DNA from: Spirochaetaceae bacterium
GTDB taxonomy: Bacteria > Spirochaetota > Spirochaetia > Treponematales > Breznakiellaceae
Direction: 5' to 3'
Assembly: GCA_031283025.1 (NCBI GenBank)
Contig: JAITCP010000169.1
Span: forward strand, 1 to 10,144
DNA: 10,144 nucleotides
The notes beneath the pieces were generated by a model, which made no database searches, was not told where the DNA came from, and was given only the letters and a program-made list of their open reading frames with translations. Shown here in pieces: positions 1 through 6,902 of this stretch; the stretch's first letter is position 1, and each line of letters begins with the position of its first letter. The translations under genes were made by a program, and so were the position numbers.

Positions 1-147
1 CACTGAAAAAACGGACGCTTTAGAGTAATGTTGCCACGTGGGCGGCTGGAAGGTTACCCCTGAAGGACGCTTTTTCTGCGGCCTGAAGGGGTGTTCTTCC
101 CGCCGCCCATATGCAGAAATACTCATAAAGCGTCCGTTTTTTCAGTG
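1..147. repeat. Long imperfect palindrome with 20-bp perfect ends (MITE-like or terminator-like)
   Basis: Bases 1-20 are the exact reverse complement of 128-147. The symmetry continues without any gap to a centre at position 74: 40-46 (GGGCGGC) pairs with 102-108, 48-52 with 96-100, 57-61 with 87-91, 64-66 with 82-84, and 68-70 with 78-80. I count about 52 Watson-Crick pairs out of 70 possible plus a few G-T pairs. A 9-bp direct copy of the terminal motif GGACGCTTT (13-21) recurs at 65-73. No reading frame is evident inside. The base of the stem has an A6 run opposite a T6 run, so transcribed RNA from either strand could end here, including the lptC transcript arriving from the right. A miniature inverted-repeat element is the other option. 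The left edge is the window edge, so the arms may be longer and no target duplication can be seen. Confidence 0.75.
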
Positions 148-227
148 ATATTTACCGCAGGTGCGCTTCCCCCAATGATAAGAAACACCCGGTTTATTGG
201 CGAGGCAAGGGTAATAGGCCGGAGACT

Positions 228-779
228 TTAAGAATCATCGTCCACTATGGAGCCTTCCACATCGGACTCAAATTCCCAGCTTTTTTTCCTGGCATCCGCG
301 GAAAACCCTGTCCCCTCCATGGTGGTTCCGTCACTGCGGGTTATGGAAAGTCTCCCCGGCGCATTAAGCAGCCGTTCCTTGTCCAGCCAGGAGAGGTCCC
401 CTGTTTCCAGGGCAACGTCCTCGGAATTAACCTCCAGGTAAACGCCTCTGCTCATAAAAAAGTTATTCGTATCCGTCTCTATCCGGGCCTTGCCGGCAAA
501 GCCCCGGACGTTTATATCGGGAATTTTCTCATAATCTTCCGGAGCGGAATTGTACTGGTCAAAAGCAAAATTATCCAGTTCCATGGAATGTTTTGCTTCA
601 TAACGCCGGACTTCATCGGCATTTACCCTGAATACCGGATTGCCGTTTTCAATGCGGACATACTCGGCATATCCCATGATCAGGTCGGGGTCTTCGTTAT
701 CTTCGCTTTGCGTATCGTAATTAAAGGAACAGGCGGCGGTGAGAAGCATCAGGATAATAGTTATCAGTTTACTCTGCAT
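228..779 (-). CDS. lptC: LptC-like lipoprotein (LPS export / lipid-transport bridge)
   Basis: A 183-residue protein with an N-terminal lipoprotein signal: a charged start, a hydrophobic stretch at residues 5-16 and a spirochaete-style lipobox ending at Cys17 (LTAAC). The mature part is a beta-rich region running from the segment YAEYVRIENGNPVFRVNADE to the C terminus, with the pattern 'marks a modified side chain, names residues that are unwanted, lists a transition' typical of LptC/YrbK (DUF1239), and its length matches that family (about 190 residues). LptC proteins sit in the inner membrane or periplasm and pass lipopolysaccharide from the LptBFG transporter to LptA. Here the anchor would be lipid rather than the transmembrane helix of E. 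coli LptC. The start overlaps the end of pyrG by 11 nt, and a strong Shine-Dalgarno (GGAGGGAG at 789-796) lies 9 nt upstream, so it is co-transcribed with pyrG. No lptA or lptB is visible; it would lie beyond the left edge if present. The family assignment rests on overall appearance, not a search. Confidence 0.68.
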   Translation of the reverse strand: MQSKLITIILMLLTAACSFNYDTQSEDNEDPDLIMGYAEYVRIENGNPVFRVNADEVRRYEAKHSMELDNFAFDQYNSAPEDYEKIPDINVRGFAGKARIETDTNNFFMSRGVYLEVNSEDVALETGDLSWLDKERLLNAPGRLSITRSDGTTMEGTGFSADARKKSWEFESDVEGSIVDDDS

Positions 780-2403
780 TTGCGTTTACTCCCTCCATAC
801 GGGCCTTTGCGGCGGCGATAAAATCCCTAAACAGGGGATGTGCGGCAGTTGGTTTGGACTTGTACTCCGGATGGAACTGGACGCCCAGCCCCCAGGGATG
901 ATCAGGCCATTGCACACATTCCACCAGAAGGCCGTCAGGGGTAAAAGCGGCAAGTTTCAGGCCCGATTCAGTCATTTCTTCCCGGTATGCATTGGAAAAT
1001 TCATAACGGTGCCGATGGCGTTCAAAAATCCGTAAACCGCCATAAGCGGCAAAAATCAAGGTATCCGGCTCCAGCACGGATTCGCTCTTTCCCAGACGCA
1101 TGGTTCCGCCATAGTTCACCACATCTTCCTGTTCTTCCAAAAGGCTTATCACCGGATGCCCGGTATCCCGGTTAAATTCCGTGGAATCGGCATCAGCCCA
1201 GCCCAATACATCCCTTCCCCATTCAATAACCATGATCTGCATCCCCAGGCAGATGCCAAAATAGGGGGTTTTTGCTTTTCTGGCCCAGCGTGCCGCGTTA
1301 ACCATACCGTAAATCCCCCGCTGGCCAAAACCGCCGGGTATAAGGAGGCCGTCCACTTTGTACCCGTCCAAAGCGCCCTCTTCCCCGGAGGGCTCCTCCA
1401 GGATGGATGAATCTATCTTGACAAGTTCTACGGTTACCCCGTTTTCCAGCCCCGCGTGAAACAGGGCTTCATAGACCGATTTATACGCGTCGTGGAGCTC
1501 CGTGTATTTCCCCACCAGGCCTATACGGACATTACCCTGCGGGGCCCGGAGGCGATCCATCACAGACTGCCATGCGTCCAGGTCTGCATGGCGGCTTTCT
1601 ATCCCCAATTTACGGAGGGCCACCAGATCAAGCTTCTGGTTAAAGAAAATCAGGGGGATTTCGTAAATGGTCGTATCTACATGGTAACTGGTAAAAACCG
1701 CGTCGCTTTCCACATTGCAGAACAGGGCGATTTTCCGCCGGTTTGCATCGTCCAGCATATCCGGCGCCCGGCAGATAAGAATATCCGGCTGTATGCCCAT
1801 TTCCTGCATGGCCTTGACAGAATGTTGGGTTGGCTTGGTTTTTAGCTCCCCGCCGGCCACCTCCGGGATAAGGGTTAAATGAACTGAAAGGGCGTTACTC
1901 CTGCCACATTCATGAATCATCTGCCGTGCCGCTTCCAGGAAGGGGATCGACTCAATATCCCCCACCGTGCCGCCTATTTCCACGATAACCACGTCCGTAT
2001 CGGGGGTTTCCCTGGCCACGGCGGTGATCCGGCTCTTGATTTCATCGGTAATGTGGGGAATTACCTGGACAGTCCGGCCCAAAAAACGGCCTTCCCGTTC
2101 CTTGCGGATTACCGCTTCATAGACCTGGCCGGTCGTGATCGAATTGGCCCTGGACAGGGGGCTGGATGTAAAACGGGCATAATTCCCCAAATCCAGGTCT
2201 GTTTCCGCCCCATCGTCGGTTACATAGACCTCCCCGTGCTGGAAAGGGCTCATGGTACCCGCATCCACGTTGATATAGGGGTCGCACTTGACCATACAGA
2301 CATTAAGCCCCCGACATTCCAAAAGAGCCCCCAGGGAAGAGGCCGCAACACCCTTTCCAAGACTGGAACAAACGCCGCCGGAGACAAAAATAAATTTATT
2401 CAC
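769..2403 (-). CDS. pyrG: CTP synthase (glutamine-hydrolysing)
   Basis: A 544-residue protein, the usual length of CTP synthase (E. coli 545). It converts UTP to CTP using ATP and ammonia taken from glutamine, the last step of pyrimidine nucleotide synthesis, in the cytoplasm. The N-terminal synthetase domain (about 1-270) opens with KFIFVSGGVCSSLGKG, including the P-loop Lys17, and contains the conserved DPYINVDAGTMSPFQHGEV block (41-59) and the VEIGGTVGDIES block (141-152). The C-terminal class I glutaminase domain (about 290-535) has the oxyanion loop PGGFGQRG (356-363), nucleophile Cys385 in GICLGMQ, and His511 and Glu513 of the triad in QFHPEY. I place the start at GTG 2401-2403 because the conserved family N terminus begins exactly there. 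A frame open further upstream to ATG 2532 would add 43 non-conserved residues and run over cheR. No Shine-Dalgarno precedes the GTG; a -10-like TATACT lies 7 nt upstream. lptC follows with an 11-nt overlap. Confidence 0.97.
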   Translation of the reverse strand: MNKFIFVSGGVCSSLGKGVAASSLGALLECRGLNVCMVKCDPYINVDAGTMSPFQHGEVYVTDDGAETDLDLGNYARFTSSPLSRANSITTGQVYEAVIRKEREGRFLGRTVQVIPHITDEIKSRITAVARETPDTDVVIVEIGGTVGDIESIPFLEAARQMIHECGRSNALSVHLTLIPEVAGGELKTKPTQHSVKAMQEMGIQPDILICRAPDMLDDANRRKIALFCNVESDAVFTSYHVDTTIYEIPLIFFNQKLDLVALRKLGIESRHADLDAWQSVMDRLRAPQGNVRIGLVGKYTELHDAYKSVYEALFHAGLENGVTVELVKIDSSILEEPSGEEGALDGYKVDGLLIPGGFGQRGIYGMVNAARWARKAKTPYFGICLGMQIMVIEWGRDVLGWADADSTEFNRDTGHPVISLLEEQEDVVNYGGTMRLGKSESVLEPDTLIFAAYGGLRIFERHRHRYEFSNAYREEMTESGLKLAAFTPDGLLVECVQWPDHPWGLGVQFHPEYKSKPTAAHPLFRDFIAAAKARMEGVNANAE

Positions 2404-2440
2404 AAAAAAGAGTATATGCCGATTGACATAATTTAATCCA
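2404..2440 (-). promoter_or_regulatory. Putative pyrG promoter giving a leaderless transcript
   Basis: On the minus strand TATACT (2411-2416; 5 of 6 to TATAAT) ends 7 nt before the GTG start of pyrG. The -35 region is weak: GGATTA at 2434-2439 with a 17-bp spacer or TGGATT at 2435-2440 with an 18-bp spacer. The predicted transcript start falls at about 2403-2404, on the start codon itself. The seven bases between are C followed by six T, with no Shine-Dalgarno. This is a motif-based prediction only. Confidence 0.45.
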
Positions 2441-2451
2441 GACCTTACCAT
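2423..2451 (+). promoter_or_regulatory. Putative cheR(B) promoter giving a leaderless transcript
   Basis: A perfect -35 TTGACA (2423-2428), a 17-bp spacer and a moderate -10 TACCAT (2446-2451, 4 of 6) precede the cheR ATG at 2458 by only 6 nt, so the expected transcript start coincides with the A of ATG. No purine-rich Shine-Dalgarno is present between -10 and ATG. The element overlaps the divergent pyrG promoter region. Chemotaxis genes in many bacteria use sigma-28, but I do not see a clear sigma-28 pattern here. Confidence 0.45.
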
Positions 2452-2457
2452 ATATGT

Positions 2458-3276
2458 ATGAGTGATGTCATTTTTTCGGACGCCGATTTTAACGCATACC
2501 GGAACCTTATTTATAATGAAAGCGGTATCCATTTTACTGCCACTAACAGGTCAATTCTGGAAAGCAGGCTTAAAGAACAACTTCGGAATAATTCAATCTC
2601 CTCTGTTCAGGCGTATTTCGATGTCATTTCCAGAGACAAAGAGGAATTAAAGGCCTTTTTAGACTCCATTACCACAAATCTGACCCGGTTTTTTCGTAAT
2701 CAGGCCCATTTTGACGCTATGGAGCATTTTATTATCCCCGAACTAATGAAAATCAAGAAAGCGACGGGTAATACCACCATCAAAATCTGGAGCGCCGGCT
2801 GCTCTACCGGGGAAGAACCCTACACCATTGCCATGCTGTTAAGTGAAATCCTTCCTCCGCCCTGGAAATATGAGATTACCGCCAGCGATATCAGCCTAAA
2901 ATGCCTTATGGCCGGTAAAGAAGGTTTTTATGCGGATTCCCGGATTGTTGGCATCCCCGATGCTTATCTAAAGAAGTACTTTGACAAGGTCGAGGGGGGG
3001 TATAAGGTTCATGACGATTTAATGTCCAAAATTCGGTTTGACTACCACAATCTAAAAAACGACTCCGGTCAGAGGGGCGTGGACGTGGTTTTCTGCCGGA
3101 ATGTCATTATTTACTTTGACGAAGCCGCCCAAACGGCGGTAATGAGCCGATTTTGGGATGCCATGGCCAGCAAATCTTTCCTGTTTATCGGACACTCCGA
3201 ATCCTTATTCGGCATGGATACCAAATTTGAATTCGTAAAAACCGAATGGGCAACTTTATACAAGAAATCAATTTAG
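2458..3276 (+). CDS. cheR: CheR chemoreceptor methyltransferase
   Basis: A 272-residue protein. CheR transfers methyl groups from S-adenosylmethionine to glutamates on methyl-accepting chemotaxis proteins, the adaptation arm of chemotaxis, at the inner face of the membrane. The N-terminal helical domain (about 1-80) ends with TTNLTRFFR (72-80), the typical CheR linker motif. The SAM-binding domain (about 85-272) has motif I WSAGCSTGEEP (111-121), the acidic residue in TASDIS (141-146), and the signature VVFCRNVIIYFD (210-221). The length is normal. The start at ATG 2458 fits the family N terminus; there is no Shine-Dalgarno and a promoter-like sequence ends 6 nt before it. The stop codon (3274-3276) overlaps the cheB Shine-Dalgarno region, so the pair is an operon, probably translationally coupled. 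It is divergent from pyrG. Confidence 0.96.
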   Translation: MSDVIFSDADFNAYRNLIYNESGIHFTATNRSILESRLKEQLRNNSISSVQAYFDVISRDKEELKAFLDSITTNLTRFFRNQAHFDAMEHFIIPELMKIKKATGNTTIKIWSAGCSTGEEPYTIAMLLSEILPPPWKYEITASDISLKCLMAGKEGFYADSRIVGIPDAYLKKYFDKVEGGYKVHDDLMSKIRFDYHNLKNDSGQRGVDVVFCRNVIIYFDEAAQTAVMSRFWDAMASKSFLFIGHSESLFGMDTKFEFVKTEWATLYKKSI

Positions 3277-3286
3277 GGGAATAATT

Positions 3287-4435
3287 GTGTCAGACGAAAT
3301 ATCAGTTCTTGTTGTTGACGATTCCGCCCTTATGCGGAACCTTATAGGAAAAATGATAGATGCCACTCCGGGTCTTACAGTGGCGGATAAAGCTATGAAC
3401 GGAAATTTTGCCCTCCAGAAAATTCCCCGTGTTGAACCTGACATAATCTGTCTGGACCTGGAAATGCCGGAAATGAACGGCATAGAATTCCTTAGGGAAC
3501 GGAAAAAGCGCGGCATAGATATACCGGTAATCATCCTTTCTTCCATTGCAGAAAAAGGGGCAACTATTACCATGGAAGCGCTTTCCCTGGGGGCCAATGA
3601 CTTTATCCAAAAGCCATCAGGTTCCATATCGGAAGACATCCATACCGTAGCGGATCACCTTACCAGCCTGCTTATCGCCTACGGCGGCAAGTATCGTAGA
3701 GCCAAGGGCAAAAAGGTTCTAGCTCCGGAAGAATACACCAAAAAGCCCGAACCTGACTTGGCTAAAAAGCCCCTCTTTTCCACCACTTTCGGCCTTTTCG
3801 GCGGTCCCGAAAAGATAGAACCCGCCACTCCTCCCCAGCAGTTACGGAGACCTGGTAAGACTGAAGTAATCGCCATAGGCATATCTACCGGCGGCCCGGA
3901 TGCCCTGCGGGTGGTTTTTTCCAACCTTGATTCAGACTTGACACAGCCCATTCTGGTTGTTCAGCATATGCCCCCGGGCTTTACCATGGAATTTGCCAAA
4001 AGCCTGGACCGGATTTGCCCCCTTAACGTAAAAGAAGCGGAAGAAGGGGACATTCTTACCCCCGGCTGGGTTTATATAGCCCAGGGAAACAAGCATCTGG
4101 AAGTGGAACGGAAGGGCGGCTCCGCCCTGACTCATCTGTCCGATACGCCCCTGGTAAGCGGCCACCGGCCCTCAGCGGATGTCCTTTTTGCGTCAGTAGC
4201 TATGGCGTATACCAACCATGTGCTGGGAGTGATCATGACCGGCATGGGGCGGGACGGCGCCCAGCAGCTCGGCACGGTTTACAAGGAGGGGGGCATGACC
4301 CTGGGGCAGGATGAAAAAAGCGCCGTGGTTTACGGTATGCCCCGTGTAGCTTATGAGTTGGGCCATGTAATGGAACAGGTGCCTCTGGATAAAATGGCCC
4401 GGCGCATCTGCGATGTCGCAAAAACGAATAGGTAG
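3287..4435 (+). CDS. cheB: CheB chemoreceptor methylesterase/deamidase, response-regulator fused
   Basis: A 382-residue two-domain protein. The N-terminal receiver (about 5-125) has acidic Asp11/Asp12, phospho-acceptor Asp57 in CLDLEMPEMNG, Ser85/Ser86 at the switch position and Lys109. The C-terminal methylesterase domain (about 192-380) carries the catalytic triad Ser200 (GISTGGP), His227 (VVQHMPPGF) and Asp323 (MTGMGRDGA). When phosphorylated by CheA it removes methyl groups from, and deamidates, chemoreceptors, opposing CheR. A linker at about 134-190, rich in Lys and Pro with a Phe/Gly patch, is longer than in E. coli CheB. The GTG start at 3287 is preceded by AGGGG (3275-3279), a good Shine-Dalgarno reaching into the end of cheR, which supports this start and coupling to cheR. 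nfnA starts 30 nt downstream on the same strand. Confidence 0.96.
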   Translation: MSDEISVLVVDDSALMRNLIGKMIDATPGLTVADKAMNGNFALQKIPRVEPDIICLDLEMPEMNGIEFLRERKKRGIDIPVIILSSIAEKGATITMEALSLGANDFIQKPSGSISEDIHTVADHLTSLLIAYGGKYRRAKGKKVLAPEEYTKKPEPDLAKKPLFSTTFGLFGGPEKIEPATPPQQLRRPGKTEVIAIGISTGGPDALRVVFSNLDSDLTQPILVVQHMPPGFTMEFAKSLDRICPLNVKEAEEGDILTPGWVYIAQGNKHLEVERKGGSALTHLSDTPLVSGHRPSADVLFASVAMAYTNHVLGVIMTGMGRDGAQQLGTVYKEGGMTLGQDEKSAVVYGMPRVAYELGHVMEQVPLDKMARRICDVAKTNR

Positions 4436-4442
4436 TCAAACT

Positions 4443-4460
4443 TTGGGCTAAAAAACCCAA
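4443..4460 (+). other. Small hairpin just upstream of nfnA
   Basis: TTGGG (4443-4447) pairs with CCCAA (4456-4460) around an 8-nt A-rich loop, in the 30-nt gap between cheB and nfnA. It ends 5 nt before the nfnA ATG, where a Shine-Dalgarno would normally be, and none is present. There is no T-run after it, so it is not a standard terminator. It could affect initiation or be a processing site between cheRB and nfnAB; it may also be chance. Confidence 0.35.
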
Positions 4461-4465
4461 TACGT

Positions 4466-5332
4466 ATGAACAAGATCGTTGATAAAAGACAGCTTTCCGC
4501 AGAAGTGTATGAAATGGTTGTGGAAGCGCCGCATATCGCGTGGTCCGGAAAAGCAGGGCAGTTTATCATAGTCCAGACCGACACCGAATGGGGTGAACGA
4601 ATCCCCCTTACCATTGCCGATGCCGACACAGAGGCGGGAACCTTAACAATAGTATTCCAGACTGTGGGAGCCAGCACCCACAAACTTGCCCTCAAAAATA
4701 AGGGGGAATTTATAGACAATATTTTAGGCCCCCTGGGGAATCCTACCCACATTGAACAATTCGGGCGGGTAGTCTGCGTTGGCGGGGGCATAGGCGCCGC
4801 GCCGCTTTTCCCCATCGTCAAGGCGATGAAAACCGCAGGCAACCATGTGTCTGTGATTATCGGGGCGCGGACAAAAGACCTGGTTATCTTTGAAGACCGG
4901 ATGCGGAAAGCCGCCGATGAGCTGATAATCGTAACTGACGACGGTTCCTGGGGCAAAAAAGCCCTGGTTACCGAACCGCTTAAGGAGTATTGTGCCGCTT
5001 CCCATAAACCGGACATGACCGTAGCCATTGGCCCTCCCATTATGATGAAATTCTGCGAAAAAACCGCCGCCGAATTCGATGTGCCGATTATGGTTTCACT
5101 CAACACAATTATGATAGACGGTACGGGAATGTGCGGCGGCTGCCGGGTAACCGTGGGGGGTGAAACAAAATTTGTCTGCGTAGACGGCCCGGAATTTGAC
5201 GGCCATAAAGTAGATTTTGACAATATGATGCTGCGCATGAAGGCATTTAAGGCACGAGAAGACAAAGATCATCACCGCTGCCACCTTAAGATGGGGCTGG
5301 AACCGCCGGGCGGCACAGGGCAGGGAGTCTAA
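4466..5332 (+). CDS. nfnA: NfnA, small subunit of NADH-dependent reduced ferredoxin:NADP+ oxidoreductase
   Basis: A 288-residue flavoprotein of the ferredoxin-NADP reductase / dihydroorotate dehydrogenase electron-transfer family (also annotated sulfide dehydrogenase small subunit). It has a FAD-binding barrel (about 1-98) with RIPLT (45-49), a nucleotide-binding domain starting at VGGGIGAAP (105-113), and a C-terminal [2Fe-2S] site. Cys223, Cys226 and Cys238, with Asp218 five residues before Cys223, match the three-Cys plus Asp arrangement described for Thermotoga NfnA. In the complex NfnA binds NAD(H) and works with NfnB in flavin-based electron bifurcation, reversibly coupling NADH and reduced ferredoxin to NADP+ reduction. 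The C-terminal block with GPEFDGHKVDFD (241-252) is characteristic of Nfn-type rather than PyrK proteins. The start ATG 4466 fits the family N terminus though no Shine-Dalgarno is visible. nfnB follows after 2 nt. I rule out PyrK because the partner is NfnB, not PyrD. Confidence 0.92.
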   Translation: MNKIVDKRQLSAEVYEMVVEAPHIAWSGKAGQFIIVQTDTEWGERIPLTIADADTEAGTLTIVFQTVGASTHKLALKNKGEFIDNILGPLGNPTHIEQFGRVVCVGGGIGAAPLFPIVKAMKTAGNHVSVIIGARTKDLVIFEDRMRKAADELIIVTDDGSWGKKALVTEPLKEYCAASHKPDMTVAIGPPIMMKFCEKTAAEFDVPIMVSLNTIMIDGTGMCGGCRVTVGGETKFVCVDGPEFDGHKVDFDNMMLRMKAFKAREDKDHHRCHLKMGLEPPGGTGQGV

Positions 5333-5334
5333 AC

Positions 5335-6888
5335 ATGAGACACAAAAAGGCGGCCCAGCATAGCCAGGCAGCCCAATTAAATGCCGAAGCAAAAAAGCTC
5401 CTTAAAGCCCTGATGAAAAAAAAGGCCGCCGGCAGGATCACCGCAAAAGAACGCTCCGCCATCCCCGCCCAGGAAATGCCCGCCCAAGCTCCGGCTGTGC
5501 GCAGCAAAAATGTAAGCGAGGTTGCCCTTGGCTATACCGAAGCCCAGGCCCGGCTTGAAGCGGAACGCTGCCTTGGCTGTAAAAACCAGCCCTGCGTTTC
5601 CGGCTGTCCCGTGGCGGTGCCCATTCCCCGCTTTGTTACAGAAATCCAGAACGGCAATTTTAAGGGGGCGGCGGACATTATCAAAGAAACAAATCTGCTC
5701 CCCGCAGTGTGCGGACGGGTTTGCCCCCAAGAAAAACAATGCCAGGCGGAATGTACCCTGGGAAAAATGCTTAAAAACCCGGAAAAATCCGTGGCAATAG
5801 GGCGGCTTGAACGCTTTGCGGCGGACTGGGAGCGGGAAAAAGGCTCGGTAACCGTACCGGCTGTAAAACCCGCCACGGGCAAACGGGTTGCTGTTATCGG
5901 CTCCGGCCCCGCCGGGTTAACCGTAGCGGCAGATATTGCGCGGGAAGGGCACTCTGTTACTATTCTGGAAGCTTTTCACAAGCCCGGCGGGGTTATGGTC
6001 TACGGCATCCCCGAATTCCGGCTCCCCAAGGCAATAGTTCAGGCGGAAGTGGATATTTTAGTCAAGATGGGGGTTACCATAGAAACCAATTTTCTTGCAG
6101 GCAGAACCAGAACGATCAAAGAAATACTGGAAAGGCGTAAATCAACGGTAAATGCCGGGAGCAGCTCCCCCCACATCGGCTATGATGCGGTCTTTATCGG
6201 CGCGGGGGCGGGGCTGCCCAAATTCCTGGGCTGCCCGGGAGAAAACCTGGTGGGGGTGATGAGCGCTAACGAATACCTGACCAGGGCAAATTTGATGAAA
6301 GCCTACGATGCAGAAAGGGCCGCCACGCCCCTGTTTCAATCCAGCATTACCGCAGTTATTGGGGGCGGCAATGTGGCAATGGACGCGGCGCGCATGGCCC
6401 TGCGGCTCGGTTCCGGGGAAGTCCACGTTGTCTACCGCCGTACCCGCGATGAAATGCCCGCCCGCGCGGAAGAAATTGAACACGCCATGGAAGAAGGCAT
6501 TGTCTTTAACTTTCTTCGCAATCCGGTACAGTTTACCGGAGACAGTGAAGGCCGGGTAACCGGGATGGAACTCCTTAAATACGAACTGGGTGAACCGGAC
6601 AGCTCAGGCCGCCGCAGTCCCGTAGCGATAGAAGGTTCCGGTTATATGTTCGCCTGCGATACGGTGATCGTCGCCCTGGGTAACGAATCCAACCCCCTTC
6701 TGTCCCGGACTACGGAAAATCTAAAGACGGACAACCGGGGGCGGATTATCGTTGACAAAACGCAAAAAACCAGCCTTGATCGGGTATATGCCGGGGGCGA
6801 TATAGTCCTGGGAGCGGCCACGGTGATACTGGCCATGGGTGAAGGCCGCAGAGCTGCGGCGGCAATTAACAAATCGTTCGTACCGTAG
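5335..6888 (+). CDS. nfnB: NfnB, large subunit of NADH-dependent reduced ferredoxin:NADP+ oxidoreductase (glutamate synthase small-subunit-like)
   Basis: A 517-residue iron-sulphur flavoprotein. After a Lys/Ala-rich N-terminal stretch (about 1-60), two [4Fe-4S] motifs follow: Cys79, Cys82, Cys87 and Cys91, then Cys126, Cys130, Cys136 and Cys140. The FAD-binding fold starts at VAVIGSGPAGL (185-195), the NADP(H) fold at VIGGGNVAMD (341-350), and the terminal FAD contact is in VYAGGDIV (484-491). NfnB carries the bifurcating FAD and binds NADP(H) and ferredoxin. Many pipelines call this protein 'NADPH-dependent glutamate synthase small subunit' (GltD/GltA), but the partner nfnA immediately upstream (2-nt gap) and absence of a GltB large subunit favour Nfn. 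A Shine-Dalgarno-like GGGAG (5323-5327) lies in the end of nfnA. The N terminus is somewhat longer than in Thermotoga-type proteins; an internal ATG at residue 27 is an alternative start, but the upstream Shine-Dalgarno supports 5335. The last bases carry a promoter for the next gene. Confidence 0.93.
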   Translation: MRHKKAAQHSQAAQLNAEAKKLLKALMKKKAAGRITAKERSAIPAQEMPAQAPAVRSKNVSEVALGYTEAQARLEAERCLGCKNQPCVSGCPVAVPIPRFVTEIQNGNFKGAADIIKETNLLPAVCGRVCPQEKQCQAECTLGKMLKNPEKSVAIGRLERFAADWEREKGSVTVPAVKPATGKRVAVIGSGPAGLTVAADIAREGHSVTILEAFHKPGGVMVYGIPEFRLPKAIVQAEVDILVKMGVTIETNFLAGRTRTIKEILERRKSTVNAGSSSPHIGYDAVFIGAGAGLPKFLGCPGENLVGVMSANEYLTRANLMKAYDAERAATPLFQSSITAVIGGGNVAMDAARMALRLGSGEVHVVYRRTRDEMPARAEEIEHAMEEGIVFNFLRNPVQFTGDSEGRVTGMELLKYELGEPDSSGRRSPVAIEGSGYMFACDTVIVALGNESNPLLSRTTENLKTDNRGRIIVDKTQKTSLDRVYAGGDIVLGAATVILAMGEGRRAAAAINKSFVP

Positions 6889-6894
6889 TATAAT
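6866..6894 (+). promoter_or_regulatory. Strong sigma-70-type promoter for the TPR gene, inside the nfnB 3' end
   Basis: TTAACA (6866-6871; 5 of 6 to TTGACA), exactly 17 bp of spacer, then a perfect TATAAT (6889-6894) just after the nfnB stop codon. The expected transcript start is about 6901-6903, and the next gene's ATG is at 6903, so the leader is 0-2 nt. There is no Shine-Dalgarno before that ATG. This is the best promoter match in the window. Confidence 0.65.
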
Positions 6895-6902
6895 TGTAAT
6901 TA

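Noticed and set aside
1..147. CRISPR repeat or tRNA-like element
   Set aside because: There is one palindrome with no regularly spaced direct repeats, and the fold is a single long hairpin rather than a cloverleaf.
1912..2436. 174-codon open frame on the plus strand opposite pyrG
   Set aside because: It is a shadow of the conserved pyrG coding strand with no domain or credible ribosome-binding site.
2404..2532. Upstream extension of pyrG to an ATG at 2532 (43 extra residues)
   Set aside because: The family N terminus begins at the GTG at 2403; the extension is unlike CTP synthase and overlaps cheR on the other strand.
4351..5265. 304-codon open frame on the minus strand opposite nfnA
   Set aside because: It lies antisense to a clearly conserved gene, has a Ser/Ile/Thr-rich composition typical of mirror frames, and shows no recognisable domain.
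4466..6888. Reading the pair as PyrK plus glutamate synthase small subunit
   Set aside because: No PyrD or GltB gene is adjacent, and the tight nfnA-nfnB pair with the characteristic C-terminal [2Fe-2S] region fits NfnAB.
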